Of a DNA stretch of 64,000 nt, positions 1 through 12,574 are shown piece after piece. The position numbers and the translations under genes were made by a program. The notes beneath the pieces are model-generated. The model saw nothing but the letters and a program-made list of their open reading frames with translations, was not told the origin of the DNA and searched no databases. The DNA is taken from NCBI GenBank assembly GCA_015501585.1, contig JADNRY010000247.1, positions 1-64,000 on the forward strand, in the 5' to 3' direction. Each line of letters opens with the position of its first letter. Positions within the stretch are counted from its first letter, which is position 1. Source of the DNA: Rhodocollybia butyracea (Eukaryota > Basidiomycota > Agaricomycetes > Agaricales > Omphalotaceae).

Positions 1-2040
1 TAGTTTTGGCACAAGGCCTGGCAGACGTTCAATGAATTTTAATCTTTTGACCCCTCGCGGTGGGCTCCAGATGATATGCTAACTCGGGACTGCACACGAA
101 AGTGAGTGAAAGACTAAGTCCAACAAACACCAACACACACACACACTAAGAATCAACACAAGTTCGGAGGGGTGCACAAAAAGATGTCAAATTCAAAGTA
201 CAATCAAAGGTAATAGATTTTCTTTCACAAGTTCTATTGAACTTGGGCGTGTTCTGTTCTTTGGACCTAATAACTTTACTTTGAAAGACTCCTAATAGCT
301 TTACTTATATTACTTCTTTCTTTAATACAAGTCTAATTGCCTAATACTGTCTTTCTTTTTCTGTTACTAAATCTGACTTCAAAACAAAAACACTAGAAGC
401 ACCCTGAGCGCTACTAGCTGAGACTGTGAGCCAAAGCCAGAAGTGGGGGGTAAGAATGCTTCCTCCATTTCGTGTAGGGACACTCCTTATATTCTAAATC
501 TGATCATGTACAATTATCACAGCATAAATACTCCATACGAGCTGTGCGGGAGTACATATGCTCTTGTTATTCAATAAATAGCTCATGAAATATTTATTTC
601 ACGCGCTGTCTTAAATCTGCGGGACGCCGCGGCATGATCTCGGAATGGTCCGGAACCTCGGCACATCAATCTCCTCACATCAATCTCCTCGGGGTCGGCG
701 ATACATTAATCTCCTCACATCAATTTCTGATGGGAAGTCCCGCTTGGACCGTTTAACGTTGATACTTGTTCTTTCTTCTATAAATCTATTTGTAAGTCTT
801 CTAGTTGCAATAAGATATCTTAGGATCGCTTCAACAGTCTGAGTAATAGTCTTTATTTGTGGTGGGTTTCAGTATTCTTGTACTATCATTGATTACAACT
901 GTGTTCTGTTGCCGAGACTCAGTTTTGATGTCATCAGCAATTAACATCCGTGTGTTTTAGTGATACCGCGCGGTAACGGCGGATTTCTAGAATACTTTGT
1001 ATAGCACATGAGCTCAATGCAGTCTGATTTGATGCCGAAAACGCGCATACATTGCGCGTTTATGCCCAAATAATTATGGGTCGTATCATCCTCTATCCTT
1101 GAAAACCAAAATGCAGTGTTATAAGGCTAGGGAGTGGTTTCTCCAAGAGCTGTAGATTCTGTTTTAACAGGTGAGGGACCATCTTTAACACTCTCTCGAG
1201 TCTCATGCCTTGTGCTTATGAGATGGCAAAGGTAGGTAGCAGTAGTATTTTACAGGGAGACTCTCCCTAGGGCTCCAGAAATGACAACGAGCAAGCAAAC
1301 TGGCACAAACAAACAATCATGCGCGCAAGCAACAAATACACCAGGTATGGCAGTGGATAAGGTGGATACATGCATGGCAGGGGCGGCAACATGCAATGAG
1401 CGCGGTTACAACAGGAATCGAGTAGGGCAAGGACAGCGACGGGTAGAATGGGTAAAGATGATCAGAGACACAGAGCACAAAGTCTCATACACCCATAGTA
1501 GAGTAAATTATAATCTACTCTAGCTATGGAGTAAGTATATAGGCTGGCTACTTATTTACATAAGTGGCAAAACGCCTGAGCAACAACTACATACAGAATA
1601 TATGTACTCTAACAAAAAAAAAAAAAACACACAAATAGTGTCGTAGGTATCCGCCACAGTGGGGGATCGGAGCCGTGAGGCTCCCACAGGAGATTGGAGA
1701 TATGAGTGCTCTATTGCTCTTATGCTACTTGGCCTTTGTACCGAGCCTTATATACTACGGTACGGGTACTCTATGAGGTATCTACCGGCCCCCGGGTCTG
1801 TAAGTACTGTTGGATTAGGATTTGTCATTACAAGCTTGTAATCTAACGTAGGTATAAAGCTGTAGTCAGCGGATGCTTCTGCATCCATTTGTCTCTCTCT
1901 TCTGACCGTCACGGAGAGGACAACCGGAAATACACTCGTTGCTGTCTATTTACCTTCAGGAGCTTATCACAACAAGTACTTAGTAAGTATCTGAGTGAGT
2001 AGATCAGTAAGCAACATCAGAGGAATATCAGTGCCGGATT
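1..2040. other. Gene-poor region, no supported gene
   Basis: No convincing coding exon. It holds a short tandem repeat of a CATCAATCTCCT-like 12-mer at about 665-725, a 14-16 nt A-run near 1613, and an AT-rich stretch with TATATAGG at about 1537. The composition resembles degenerate retroelement or intergenic DNA, but no element ends could be placed. Confidence 0.4.
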
Positions 2041-2454
2041 GACATGATGTCATCATCGGCGCGGCAACTAAACCAAATAGATGGGGCTGGGTACAGCAAT
2101 TACCACCAGGACAACTATTTATTCACACAGAGTCACACTTCCTTGTCAATACTTATTGTCTTTGCCCACTCATGTGCTTACTATCCCTCAGTCACGGCTC
2201 ACCACAGTACACAAAGTGTCTGCATAAGTTACTATAACATGTATGGCAGTACTCTTTACTTGTGCAGCAACAGTGAGAGGCAGTGGTAATGAGGTACAAG
2301 TGCCACAAGTATCCTAATAAGTATCTGTCAGGTATGGGACAGTCAAGTTACTTAAAAGTTACTTGATTATATTGAAAAAGTACAAGGCTCAAAGTACGTA
2401 GACAAGTTACTTTGTCACCCACCCTCAAAAGCAGCCACTCAGTTAACGTCTCAT

Positions 2455-2625
2455 CTGGAATTCAGATCTTCCAACCACTAAAGCTGTATAACGACGATAG
2501 AACTATATTTGTTAAGTGCAGTGGTCAGGGCTTCATTGTCGCAGATTTTGATGGTACGACTCGCAACTATAGAACCTAGTGGCCACTGAGCCAAGCTTTA
2601 CAGGACATTGCAGTTCAGATTTGTG
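2455..2625 (+). pseudogene. Fragment of a PP2C-like phosphatase copy
   Basis: This stretch is clearly homologous at nucleotide level to 7630-7770 of the PP2C-like pseudogene further right: both contain the same run from 'CCAACCACTAAAGC' through the codons for FVECSG and the 'TTTTTGATGGTACG' exon-intron junction region. Here the frame is broken and the match ends after about 170 bp, so it is a relic of a duplicated or transposed PP2C gene. Which copy is older cannot be told from the window. Confidence 0.65.
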
Positions 2626-3059
2626 ATTGAAATATAAATAATCAACATCTCTTCGACTCAGAAACTAAGAGTCTTCATTGAGTCATAATTAAACACCGCC
2701 TTTCTGCCACACAAAAACTTCATTTTCTCTGGGCTCCACAGTCTTTGAGATGTTGATGGAAGTCTTGTTGAAAATCTTAGCTAGCCAGTAGGTACTAGGA
2801 GATAGAAAGGGAGGCATGGTAACAGCTTACAGTTGTTGCGTCATGGTCAGCGGCGAGCTGCTGCCTATTCATTGAAGGCTCAGGGCATGTTGCAATGGGA
2901 GCCTTAATACTGGATAGATGGATGATATTTGATCCAGAAGTTGCTCTAAACGCTCTAGCACGAGAGTTAATGCTAAGACAGTCATGAGCAAGCATCTCTT
3001 TTTATATAGAATAACTGCACTTGCGAGACCATCATTGAGTTTGAATATGCTGCACAGCT

Positions 3060-4276
3060 CAAATATCGGTGAAGATTAACCAAGAAACACATATTACTCA
3101 CACTTTGCGAGTATGGTGTATGTCAAAATCCACAGTGCTATATGCCCAGATGGGATCAGTGGCATTGCTATGGGTTTTTATGGACATACCATTATCTGGC
3201 ATGGTGACATACTGCGTGTGCAATTGTTCAGATTTACAGCCCAGAGATAGATGGACTCTGACGCACACAGATGACGGTTACAACGGAGACAAGACTGAGA
3301 ACGGAAAAGAGTTGACACTGAGGGTCAAATGTTTGAAAAATGGGCAAACCTTGTCAGCAGACCAGTTGCTTTGCAAGGTTTGAGTATGCATGTAGCAAGA
3401 TTGAAATTCACTCACTCAGTGTGAAGGCAATCAAGCGATCCAATAATGCATCAGTTCTGTTTCAATCATGAGCATGGCAGCATTAACAAAATGAAAACAA
3501 AAAGCTCACCTTGCAAAGCAAGTACCACGCTGGGAATAAAAGAAGAGACAAAGACAGAGAGAAATTCCGATATCAACAAATGCCCCCAAGGAGAACAGTG
3601 AAGTCAGAAGCCAGGACCAGTCTGCAACAAATGCGTTGAGACTGAGACTTTGGACTCCGAAAACAGTGAGGGAAACACTGGCAGCCAAGCGTAGAGCAGC
3701 ACAAAGGCTGAAAAAATAGATGATAATTTTGTGAACCTTGGAAAGACGATGGACCCGCATTATAAAGAAGGCCTGAAAAATCTTGCCATTAGCATCTTAG
3801 ACAAAATAATTCTCTTACAATTCAGAAGCCAAATCTACGGCACATATATTAAATCTGGAAAACTCACCTGGACCACAGTGGTAATTAGTCCCTCAAATAA
3901 CAAAGCCGCTTCAATACTATTTGGAAATTTTGCAAGTAGTTTGGGCTGTCCAAAATCGCTGACTGTGACCTTGTATGAGGTATGCGAGCTACTGATAACG
4001 TGTCCAAGGTCAAGAGCACTAAGAAGTAAGATGAAAATAAATTGCAATTGCAGCCCTTCAAGTACTCACAAAACTGTTGCAACCTTTGATACATTGAAGA
4101 ATGTGAATTTGTGAATGCTGGCGTGGAAAATAACTAACTGTATATTTCAACAGAGGCTTGTCTTCGGGGAAGTTTCGAAAGTAAAAGTATGTCTGAAAAG
4201 CTATAATCCCGGACAGGTAGGCTGAAACCACGTTGGCGATTTCCAGGGCACCAATGGTAGAGTCCAAGCTGCTCAT
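3060..4276 (-). CDS. DUF6534-type fungal seven-helix membrane protein
   Basis: Spliced gene on the minus strand. The start at 4276 (MSSLDSTIGALEIANVVS...) fits the usual DUF6534 N-terminus, with the first helix followed by a tyrosine/phenylalanine-rich FQTYFYFRNFPEDKP loop. Later exons encode ALDLGHVISSSHTSYKVTVS, then AFFIMRVHRLSKVHK and a hydrophobic block (about 3510-3760), then TDALLDRLIAFTL near 3440. The introns are short with GTGAG/GTTAG donors and CAG/TAG/AAG acceptors, and they put the family pattern in one frame. The C-terminal part, below about 3380, is less certain and may be degenerate; the lower boundary is a guess. The family is expanded in Agaricomycetes, is predicted integral membrane, and its function is unknown. 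No promoter motif was identified. Confidence 0.65.
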
Positions 4277-4524
4277 TTTGCTGAATGCTGAGGCAAAATG
4301 TACGTTCTCCAGAATCCAGTTCAATGCCGGGATACTTATAGATTGTGTCACCTTCCTTGCCAATAATGCGGATTTGGCACTGCAAGAATAGGAAAGCGCC
4401 AATACCATGTAACAGTTCCCTCGGAGCTGCTGCTTGGCTGAAGCTCCAAGCCTCTAGTCTAGCTAGTTACCCCATGTTTCATGCGCAAACATCAGACTGG
4501 GCCATCTGATAGCACAGTGCTTTG

Positions 4525-4725
4525 TGGCACAAAGTCCTCGGAGTTCCTTCTTGTGCTTGGCTGTGTGAATTGACTGGAGCTCCTGCATATTTCAAACCAT
4601 TCAGTCAGACCAGTGATTGCAACGAAGTCCTCGGAAGTCTTTCTTGTGCTTTGCGCCGGTGTGATTCGACTGAAGTTCCTGCATCTTTCAAGCCATTCAG
4701 TTAGACCAGCCCTGATTGCAACAAA
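4525..4725. repeat. Tandem duplication of a ~95-bp unit
   Basis: Two diverged copies in tandem, each running AAGTCCTCGGA...CTTCTTGTGCTT...TTCAAnCCATTCAGT and ending in GACCAG...TGATTGCAAC. A weaker third piece lies just upstream around 4415-4455 (CCCTCGGAGCTGCTGCTTGG). It lies upstream of the DUF6534 gene and could be part of its promoter region; no coding potential is evident. Confidence 0.6.
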
Positions 4726-5339
4726 AACCCAGATTTCTGCTATTTCTGCTTTGTGCCTGCCCAGCACAAACTGTCACATGCTGGCAAGAACTGCACCTCA
4801 TGATCAGGCAGGCTTCAGACAGAGCCCTTGTATAGCTTGGTAATTTGACACTAGGACTTTTGAAAGTGCAGTGATGTTGTACATTCATCTACAAATTCTG
4901 GGATGAACTATTGACTTTTATGGACTTCTCTCAGCCTCTCTGGAGCGCTTCATAGCAGCTATAGCAGCCAAAAAAGCCCTAGCAGCCCATAGCAGCTATG
5001 AGTGTTCTAAAGCCAGTATCCTTCATTTAAGGTGCTATGAAATGAATATCAGCTGAATAGCACTGCTTTCAACTTTAATCCAAACCCAGGTTTGCAGATC
5101 ATCACAGCAAAGTGTAGGTGGACTGGGAGCCGCTTTCCGGTACTGTACAGTGCTGGGAAGTCAGGACCGCTGGGAGCCACTGGAAACGGCAGCATAGCTC
5201 CAGACAACGCCCCCACGTTTTGCTGATATGACGATCATTGTCCTGATAGGTCAGACCCATGGTACTAAAGTTGGACTTTCACAAATGTGCACTTATCTGA
5301 TTCTCCTAGTCCTCGGACCTCCTAGGGACACAGCAATTA

Positions 5340-5500
5340 TATCAATATACATGGCTAGTGGTGGCTGCCTACCTCCTATGCCAAGATCCGGTGGCTACTC
5401 ACCTCCTAACATAAGGTCCGGTAGGGTCCGGTAGCTAACAGCCTTTTATCATGAGGTTCAACTGCCCCTCTCCTATCACTGTGAGGTCCGGTACTAGCTA
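5340..5500. repeat. Degenerate AGGTCCGGTAG/CACCTCCTA repeats
   Basis: At least four occurrences of (A)GGTCCGGT, or the variant ATCCGGT, followed by variable spacers containing GCTACC/CACCTCCTA. They form a short interspersed array in non-coding DNA. The rest of 4900-6100 contains TAGCAGC-rich sequence near 4950-5010 and no supported gene. Confidence 0.45.
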
Positions 5501-6110
5501 CCCATTTGTAATGATGTAGGGCAGCTGACTCCATAAACCTTTACATCCCCGTCAATGTTGAAGATGCACGTATTGTATTGCCGATCATACCATGGTTCTT
5601 GCATACACACTGCCTCTGAGCATCATACCGCCAAAAGCCAGCCATCTATCTTTCTCATTCATTGGACCAAAATAAAAGTGTAGTTATATAACTGGAAAGA
5701 AAAAATATTTGATCCTGATCTTAAAGTTCAGGACTGAGGAGTGGTTCGGGTTCGTAACATAACACAGCATCAGAGAATTTAAACATAGCCTGAAAACTAG
5801 AGATTGAGTACCTCGGCTTGGCAAAAAAGGAATGCAATCGCACGTACCTACTAAACCTCTGGCCCCTTGAAGTGACGCGGTCGGTTCTGGCAATGGTAGC
5901 GTATTTTCGCGATTGTATCCTCATAAGGTTCTAGTAGGGTCTTCAAGCGCTGCCGGGCAGCCGGGCTGCGCTCCCAGGTGCCCGGCTGCGTGTTCTCATC
6001 ATTCCAGCAAGGTTGCATAGTATATACACTTAGTTTTGAAGTTTCAAAGACTCTGTCCCAGATCCCCCAAACATCTTGTAAATGTGTCACATAACCGCTA
6101 CCTGTTAGCA

Positions 6111-6330
6111 TCAGGAAAAAGTCCTAAAGCCCAGGCTCCCCAGAGACACCCCCCAATCCTAGGCATCCTGGGGCAACCTGAGGCAGCCTGGGATACCCAG
6201 GGCTCCCCAGGTTGTCCTGGGCTGCCCTGGGGTTGATGGGATGACCTGGGGGAGACTGGGTATCCCAGGTTACCTCAAGTTGCCTAGGATTGGGGGGGTG
6301 TCTCTGGGGATTAGGAACTTTTTCCTAATG
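6111..6330. mobile_element. Short palindromic MITE-like element
   Basis: A foldback sequence of about 220 bp. The left end CAGGAAAAAGTCCTAA and the right end TTAGGAACTTTTTCCT are inverted copies. The next inward block (CCCCAGAGACACCCCCC, then CAATCCTAGGCA) is repeated in inverted orientation on the right. The middle is rich in CCTGGG/CCCAGG words. There are no ORFs. A half-copy of the same end (GCATCAGGAAAAGTACCTA) occurs alone at about 55308-55328. The superfamily is undetermined because no clear target duplication is seen. Confidence 0.65.
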
Positions 6331-7395
6331 TAAACCAAAAATCCCTGGCTCACAGCTTTGAAAAATACAGGCCGGGCCAAAAGCCGTCCCAGGCCAAGTG
6401 TTAGGGCTCGGCTTTTCACGGCCTGGCTTGGCTCGGCGTGGCCCGGCCCACAGCTTTCAGGCCGAGTCGGCACATTACTATGAATGGCATTGGAATGGCA
6501 ATACGGTGATCGAGGGGACTCGAGGGACCCTGTATATCATATCGCCGGGGGTGGGGAGCATCGGAGAGGACAGCCAGAGACGGACGCGGGTGTGAATAGA
6601 TCTAGTATAGATAGTAAATATGAAAGTAAATAATAAATATGTTCTTTCCCAGTCAAGCATCTCGATCAGCTCTGCAGGCCTAGTGACAGTCCCGGCTCAT
6701 GGGCCAAGCTCTTGAGCTTCAGCATTCCCAACAAGTATATTTGAAGTGATAAAAAAAATTGGCCCCAGATATGCGTCGGAGGAGGACATTAGAATTTAGC
6801 TGCATTCAGAAGACTGGGAGGCTTTTGCTTAGTCCTTGGTAGACCCACTGCTGCGTCATCCATTTGCATTTTCTGTCATGGCAAGCTTCGAAGACTTGGA
6901 GAGAAAGTTGTGGTCCTCATGAGCCCATGCCGACGTAGGCGCGCTAAGGCGCCAACAACAAGGCCGCTTACTAAGACTCTTCTTCCGAACCATTCAACTA
7001 AACGATTGCAGTACTACCATTTTTCAACTGTAAAAGAGCTACATCGCAAGATATCCTTGATATCCCTTCAGGCTTCAAGCTTCAAGTTCTGCTAGTCGCT
7101 ACCGGTCACGCGTCACGACTCGCTTACAATGGTAAACGCGTCTAGCTAGCACTCTCACGCGCACGCACGCGGTTTTTTCCTTCAGACCTCAGGCCTCCAC
7201 AAGGAGCTCCAGTTTGGGTTTTGAGGGTTTCAGGCCCGGGGCTTTCTCTGAGTCTTCCTGGCTTCGTCTTATTGTCTACCGGAAAAGGACGGATGGCGCA
7301 TATTGCAATTGTCGTGAAAGGAGGGAAGGACCATGGCATTGGCAGTGCGTTTGTATCCCAAGCTTTGAGCTTACAAACTTACAGGGCAATACTCA
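6331..7395. other. Intergenic, hAT-like GC-rich fragment
   Basis: Contains GGCCGGGCC/GGCCCGGCC palindromic words at 6370-6465, which resemble subterminal repeats of a DNA transposon end, then unremarkable sequence. No supported gene. Confidence 0.35.
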
Positions 7396-8205
7396 TTGGT
7401 TTGTTTACAGCATCTACATCCGTCGACGGTGTCCACAATAGGCTGTGATTGGTACATGATCTCTTCCCGAGTACCGAGTGTCCAACATGTTGTGGACCCT
7501 CTGCATCATGATCAAATAGAAGTCGTAGGCGCCAATTCACCCACTACCATCATGCCGCTATCATCCATCGAGCTCGATACCGCCTATTCTCTCAAAAGCA
7601 GCCAATCAATCAACGTCTCATCTGGAGCTCGGATCTCTCAAGCAACCTTCCAACCACTAAAGCCGTGTAACGAGGATCGAACTGTTTTTGTCGAGTGTAG
7701 TGGTTTGGGATTCATCGTAGGGGTTTTTGATGGTACGTTCGGTAACTATGGAACCTGGGGACAACTGAGAACTGAGAACCGTATTTTTGTTTGTACTCAC
7801 ATGCAGGACATTACGCTCACGAACTATCCGACTACGCATCCCGAACTCTCCCAAAACTCTTACTCGATCGCATTGCTGATGCCACCGCCACACCTGGGAC
7901 TAACTTCAGTGACGCAGTGACAGCTTCTTTCATCGAGGTCATCAAGGACTTCGACGCCTCATTATTGCAAAATTTACTTTCCCACTTTCCTGAGCTGGAC
8001 AAGCCCGAATGGTGGCTGAACCCGCGTTGGGATGATCATGCAGAAATCTACGGATGTATTGGTTACTCGAATGAAGATTCTAGGTTCCACAAAGCTCGAC
8101 GCGCTGTTGTCGGCTCAACTCTTTTGATTGGTTTCATGGGTGAGGGCAGAAAACATGTCTAGGTTGCATCGCTGGGTGATTCTGAAGCTAGTATGTCGGT
8201 AAAAT
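7396..8205 (+). pseudogene. Degenerate PP2C-family protein phosphatase
   Basis: The first exon encodes about 110 residues ending in FVECSGLGFIVGVFDG. A GTACG...GCAG intron (about 7733-7806) joins it to GHYAHELSDYASRTLPKLL, which together give the PP2C metal-binding DGH motif (normally DGHGG; the second GG is absent). A second exon ends near FMG at about 8140. A piece reading VASLGDSEASM follows a short GTGAGG...CTAG segment at about 8162, matching the PP2C GDS metal site, but it does not join in a consistent frame. Beyond about 8205 only weak similarity remains. By family this would be a mitochondrial-type Ser/Thr phosphatase (PDP/Ptc-like), which is inferred. The broken third junction and shortened glycine motif suggest an inactive gene, though an unusual splice form is possible. 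Confidence 0.55.
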
Positions 8206-8662
8206 TGCTATCGATCCCTCACTAAATTCAACATGCCGAGTGAATAAATTGTTGCTGCTGCAGGCTTGCAGTATCAGTATGTATTGTCATTTTGGACGAC
8301 GCGTCAGATTTGGCTTGGAAGATGTGGACCACCACCCTGCATAGCCCAGGCCCGTATAATGATCGTCACGGTACCGTATATACCTCAATTCATCCTTTAG
8401 GTCAACCGCAGGCCAGTGGTCTAAAGGTTGAATCAAAGCAGATGAATCGGAGTATATCTATGCAGTGCGATCAGAGGGAAGATGGAAAGGACCTACTCAC
8501 GTTCGTTTTTGCATCCTGGCTCATCTCGTTCACGACGGTCCTTCAACGGACTTCTCAGAACGCCTCGCAACTCTTCCTGGTTCGGCTAGTCTGGATAAGA
8601 TTAGCGAAATGGTCGAACAACGTCCTCTGGCTTACCCGTTGAAGCTTGTCTTCGTTGGACGA

Positions 8663-10712
8663 TGACCTCTCCCCAGCTCCGCATGCCCCCCTTAACTCAT
8701 GCATCATGCTTGAGTTGTCGCCGGTCGAAACCTCGGGATCGTCGATACAATTAGAATTGGGATATTATCGGCTGACGGTTTTCCTCTTGCTTTGAACAAC
8801 GGAAGTCTGGGATGACTTTTGCTCCCGGACGTCGCCGATGAACAAAAAATTGTGGTCTGTGGTGGAAGAACTGAGATTGGAAGTGGTGGACGAAGAGAAA
8901 TTGCTTGTGAGTGGCGCGACAGGTCGGACGAAAAGTAAACGTGATATTGCAGTTGCCTACACCGCAACAACTCGTGCCGCACTGCAAATGAATCTTAGTA
9001 GTTACTTTTTCCCTCGCCCATTGAAAAGAACAGGGCCTGACTTGTCTCACAAACAGGATAGATGAAAAGGATTGCTTTAGTAAGTTACATACCTGAGAAG
9101 CTTGTCAAGTACTCGACATCCAATACTCAAGCGTTTCAGCGCATCCAGGTAAACCCGCATATCCTCGAAAGCAGTACGCCGAATCGCCGCATACGTCACC
9201 CATGCATGTCAGAGAGTGGGTAATTCACTGGTTTCTGTAAAGGACATAGTCCACGTTAGAGCTAGCGCCAAAGCGCTACATTCCCAAAAGCCATGTTAAT
9301 GGTACAGAGCCGGCAGCACCGTACCCGCTAGTGGATAATCGTGGGCAGATAATAGGGACAGAGCGGTTTCTTTGAACATTCGGACACATTGCAGTGAGTA
9401 AACAAACCTGGTTGAACCGGCGCTAGAGGTGCCGGAAGTCGCGCGCCGATTCCAGCGTCAAGTTCCAGGTTAACGTGTAACAAACGTCCAGTTTCACGAT
9501 TGGTTCGTTCGCAGTGCGCAGGCATAGACGTGCTTAACAAGCTCCAGGATCCCCAATTGGCGAACACGATTGTCAAGTAATCTAACAGGAGATGTCCCTC
9601 CATACACGGCAAATCCACTTTACACTGTACAATCGACTCGCCTAGGCGAGGCTGGCTTATCACTGTCTAACAAAACATGATAAAATACCAGTGGAAAGTT
9701 GCAAAGATGAGCAAGAAGGAGAAGTGGAATCGTAAGAGCCCGTGCAAGGTGAATGTCACAGTCGCCCTACCATCTTACTCGTCTCACTCAAGATCTCTAA
9801 GGCCCAAGATCTGCTCGAAATATACTTAAATCAATCCTATCAACTTGGAACTTCTGGACCAATATCATGCAAGAGTCACCAGATAGTACTATAGTAGCCC
9901 AGAGATACATATGTATATGTGCTGCGAGCGAAGAGTCCTATGTTTATCATCTGGGTCGATATATTTGGAACTTGGAACTTATTTGAAACCTTGGAACAAT
10001 TGACAGACATTCCTGAGACTGGCTTCTTTCCGTGGTGAGGCCGAATACAGTACTAGGAGAACGGTTTTGAGAAGGTGAGTGAATTTTCGAATTTTGAATT
10101 AGCTTCTAAATGTTTGAGAACAACAGACAGATCAACGACCTGAAGAACGATGCGTTTGTGACACTTCACCCAACAAGACATTCGACGCGTCTTTGGCCGT
10201 ATCTGCGAATACATACATCAGTATGCTGCAATAATCACGGAAATTGTGCACAGTATAAACTCGACGTCCTTCGAATCTTAACCCGAATCTCTCCGATATC
10301 GAATGATCTGCAGCTGTCAACAAATGTAGATCCAATTCTACTTTGTCAATACTTATGGATCTCAGCCCTTCTCCACCGTAGTTAACTTAACTACGCTGTC
10401 TAATCCCATACCGTAATAGCCCGTCACCGTAAAGAGGACTTCAGCGCTTACGATCTCTTGCGGGGACGGATATTTACGGAATCCACGACTCAATCGCAGT
10501 AGTACATGAATTCAGTCACGAAACCTCTGCCGTTGGTCGAACTGTTATCTGATATCATGGGGATGTCTACCGATCTTGCAGCTTCCTGTAGCTTCCGCCC
10601 CAGTCCTACGGTTTGTCTTTCTCCTTTTAAACTGCATGTAAGTTTCGAAAGACCCAGCAGCTTGCTGCCAATCTTCGTTCCAGTTTTTCGTACTTGTATC
10701 CTTCCTTGTATT
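8663..10712. other. Intergenic stretch without supported genes
   Basis: Only short frames occur here. None shows a recognisable domain or a splice pattern that I could assemble. The last 200 bp before 10713 are pyrimidine-rich and may be the promoter of the following gene. Confidence 0.4.
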
Positions 10713-12099
10713 ATGGCTTTATCAGAACCGTCTGTGGCAGAGCTGGAGATGGCAGACGCGTATAACGTGATCCCAGGGATCGTGGTTCAGTCTGCGCTAA
10801 CTGGTATCAAACCTCTTTCTGCATCTATGACGATTGAAGACTAAATGAACTTAACAGGTATATTAACCCTTCTCATTTCTATCTCGACCTTTACTCTGTG
10901 GTACGTCTTCACCACATGTTTATCAGAAAACAATAACCTAATCATAAACGCAAAACTTGATCTAGGCGGCAGGGTATCAGGCATTCAAGGCCTCGACAAT
11001 TTATGCTGACAGCTAGTCTGTTAATGTACATTGCGTCTGGAACGCTCTGGGTCATGAATGTCTACGCTGCGGTGAGGGAGCTACAGGGCGGGCATGCCGG
11101 CATGGAAGCTTTCTCAATGCGAACCCTGTATGTTTGGTCGGAAGTGGCAAGTATCGCGCTGTTCTTCAATGTAAGCGAGTGTCTTTCACTTTGTGCGGAT
11201 AGCATTGACGAGATGTGATTAGTTCTGGATCAGCGATATGGTCGTTATGTGGCGGGCATGTGTCCTTTGGGGATGGTGCATACGTGTGAGGATCACGTTT
11301 GCCGTTTTTGTGATTGCCCCTGTAGGTTGTCGATGTTTATAGTAGGGAGTAAAGCTAATATCCGTTCCATAGGCTGTTCTTGTTATAGTTGATGTGTCCA
11401 CATCACATCCTGCAACCTCTGATACTATTTTCCAACCTAAGCTATGCGGTCTGGCGGCGATCCTCGTCTCTCTGATATCAAATGTATGGGCGACTTCGCT
11501 CATAGCATACAAGGCCTGGTCAGTCTACAGACTTCCTCTTATGAACTTTATATGGACTTTTTTTGTCAGGGTCACTCGCAAAGAAATCCTCGACCTTTGG
11601 GGACCAAAAGGAAAGATGCCACCTGCCCAGGGCGTTTTGGTGCTTCTTGCCGAATCTGGTTCTCTTTATTCCATTGTATGGGTGCGTATCCTCTTGGAGG
11701 ACTCGTCACTCGTATAATCATCACTTTCTCTAACATACATTCAGGTAACATTCATCGCTAGCACGACATATACCATGATAAAAGGCTCGACGCCCATCAC
11801 TCACGCCATCTCCTATTTTATTCCGTCGTTTGTGGTAAGTACGCCCGGGTGTATCATACGTACATATTTCTTCGCAATTGAACTCACTGATTTTGTAGGC
11901 GCTATACCCAACACTCATTATTGTGCTTGTCTCCCTCCGGATGACACACTGGAGGGAAGACTCGGGCCTCCTGGAACTCAGCATTCTTCTTATGACCGAC
12001 ATCCTGTTCTCACGAGTCTGGTTTTTAGTCCATCAAGCTCTTACAACGGGAGCCGGACGCGTGAAAGCATATCGAAAGCTAGTTCGGTCTTGGATGTAG
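10713..12099 (+). CDS. Multi-pass membrane protein, fungal family of unknown function
   Basis: Spliced gene starting MALSEPSVAELEMADAYN and ending ...KAYRKLVRSWM. Exons assemble to hydrophobic segments: VIPGIVVQSALTG, ILTLLISISTFTLW, QFMLTASLLMYIASGTLWVM, TLYVWSEVASIALFF, FWISDMVVMWRACVLWG, LAAILVSLISNVWATSLIAYKAW, LVLLAESGSLYSIVW and ISYFIPSFVALYPTLIIVLV. That gives about seven helices, with a conserved WRACVLW loop after helix 4 that is typical of uncharacterised Agaricomycete transmembrane families. Introns are about 50-80 nt. The protein is related in layout to the minus-strand gene at 15539-17000, and the two flank the AhpC/TSA-like gene. Exact exon borders were read by eye. No function is assigned. 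Confidence 0.65.
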
Positions 12100-12458
12100 A
12101 AAGTGGGTGGAGGTATTGGTCGAGCCAATGATAGTTTGGTCTCTTAGATATCTAACTGGTCGAGACTCTAACTTGTAGTCATTGAGAATAAATACAAAGT
12201 CCATTAAATTCGGTCTCAAACAGCCCCCAAGTGTCCGTAAGTCGTGATATAGTAGTACTTATTAGTGTCATGATTACCATGAGTAGTCAATTCACGTTGG
12301 TGCGATAAGACATTGAGTCTTGGACTAGGTGAGTCTAGGTCTAATAGACTAAGATACAAGTGCTCTTGACATCGACGAATTGATTCTGCTAACGGCGGAC
12401 TAACGTTTGGAGGCTGAGGCTAATGTTTGCAGGACCGTTTCCGGCCAAAACGTAGACC

Positions 12459-12463
12459 AAAAA
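12459..12463 (-). terminator. RNA polymerase III terminator of the tRNA
   Basis: A run of five T on the minus strand, about 21 nt downstream of the tRNA 3' end, suited to Pol III termination. Confidence 0.55.
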
Positions 12464-12484
12464 CAATACAATCGCTCAAGCTAG

Positions 12485-12574
12485 TGGACACACTGGGAAT
12501 TGAACCCAGCACCCCCCGCATTAAGCAACCCGAGCATGCTAAGCGGATGTGATAACCAACTACACCATGTGCCC
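12485..12574 (-). tRNA. tRNA-Ala (anticodon AGC) with intron
   Basis: A full cloverleaf can be drawn on the minus strand. The acceptor stem is GGGCACA/TGTGTCC and includes the G3-U70 wobble that marks alanine tRNAs. The D arm is GTG..CAC, the anticodon stem TCCGC/GCGGG, and the loop TTAGCAT reads AGC. The variable loop is GGGTG, the T stem CTGGG/CCCAG has loop TTCAATT, and the discriminator base is A. An insertion of about 16 nt (TGCTCGGGTTGCTTAA) sits just after position 37, the standard site of nuclear tRNA introns. Internal A and B boxes are present. The nuclear-type intron supports a eukaryotic chromosome. Confidence 0.92.

Noticed and set aside
9328..9663. 111-codon minus-strand frame as a gene
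   Set aside because: No recognisable motif, no plausible neighbouring exons, and length within chance for this region.
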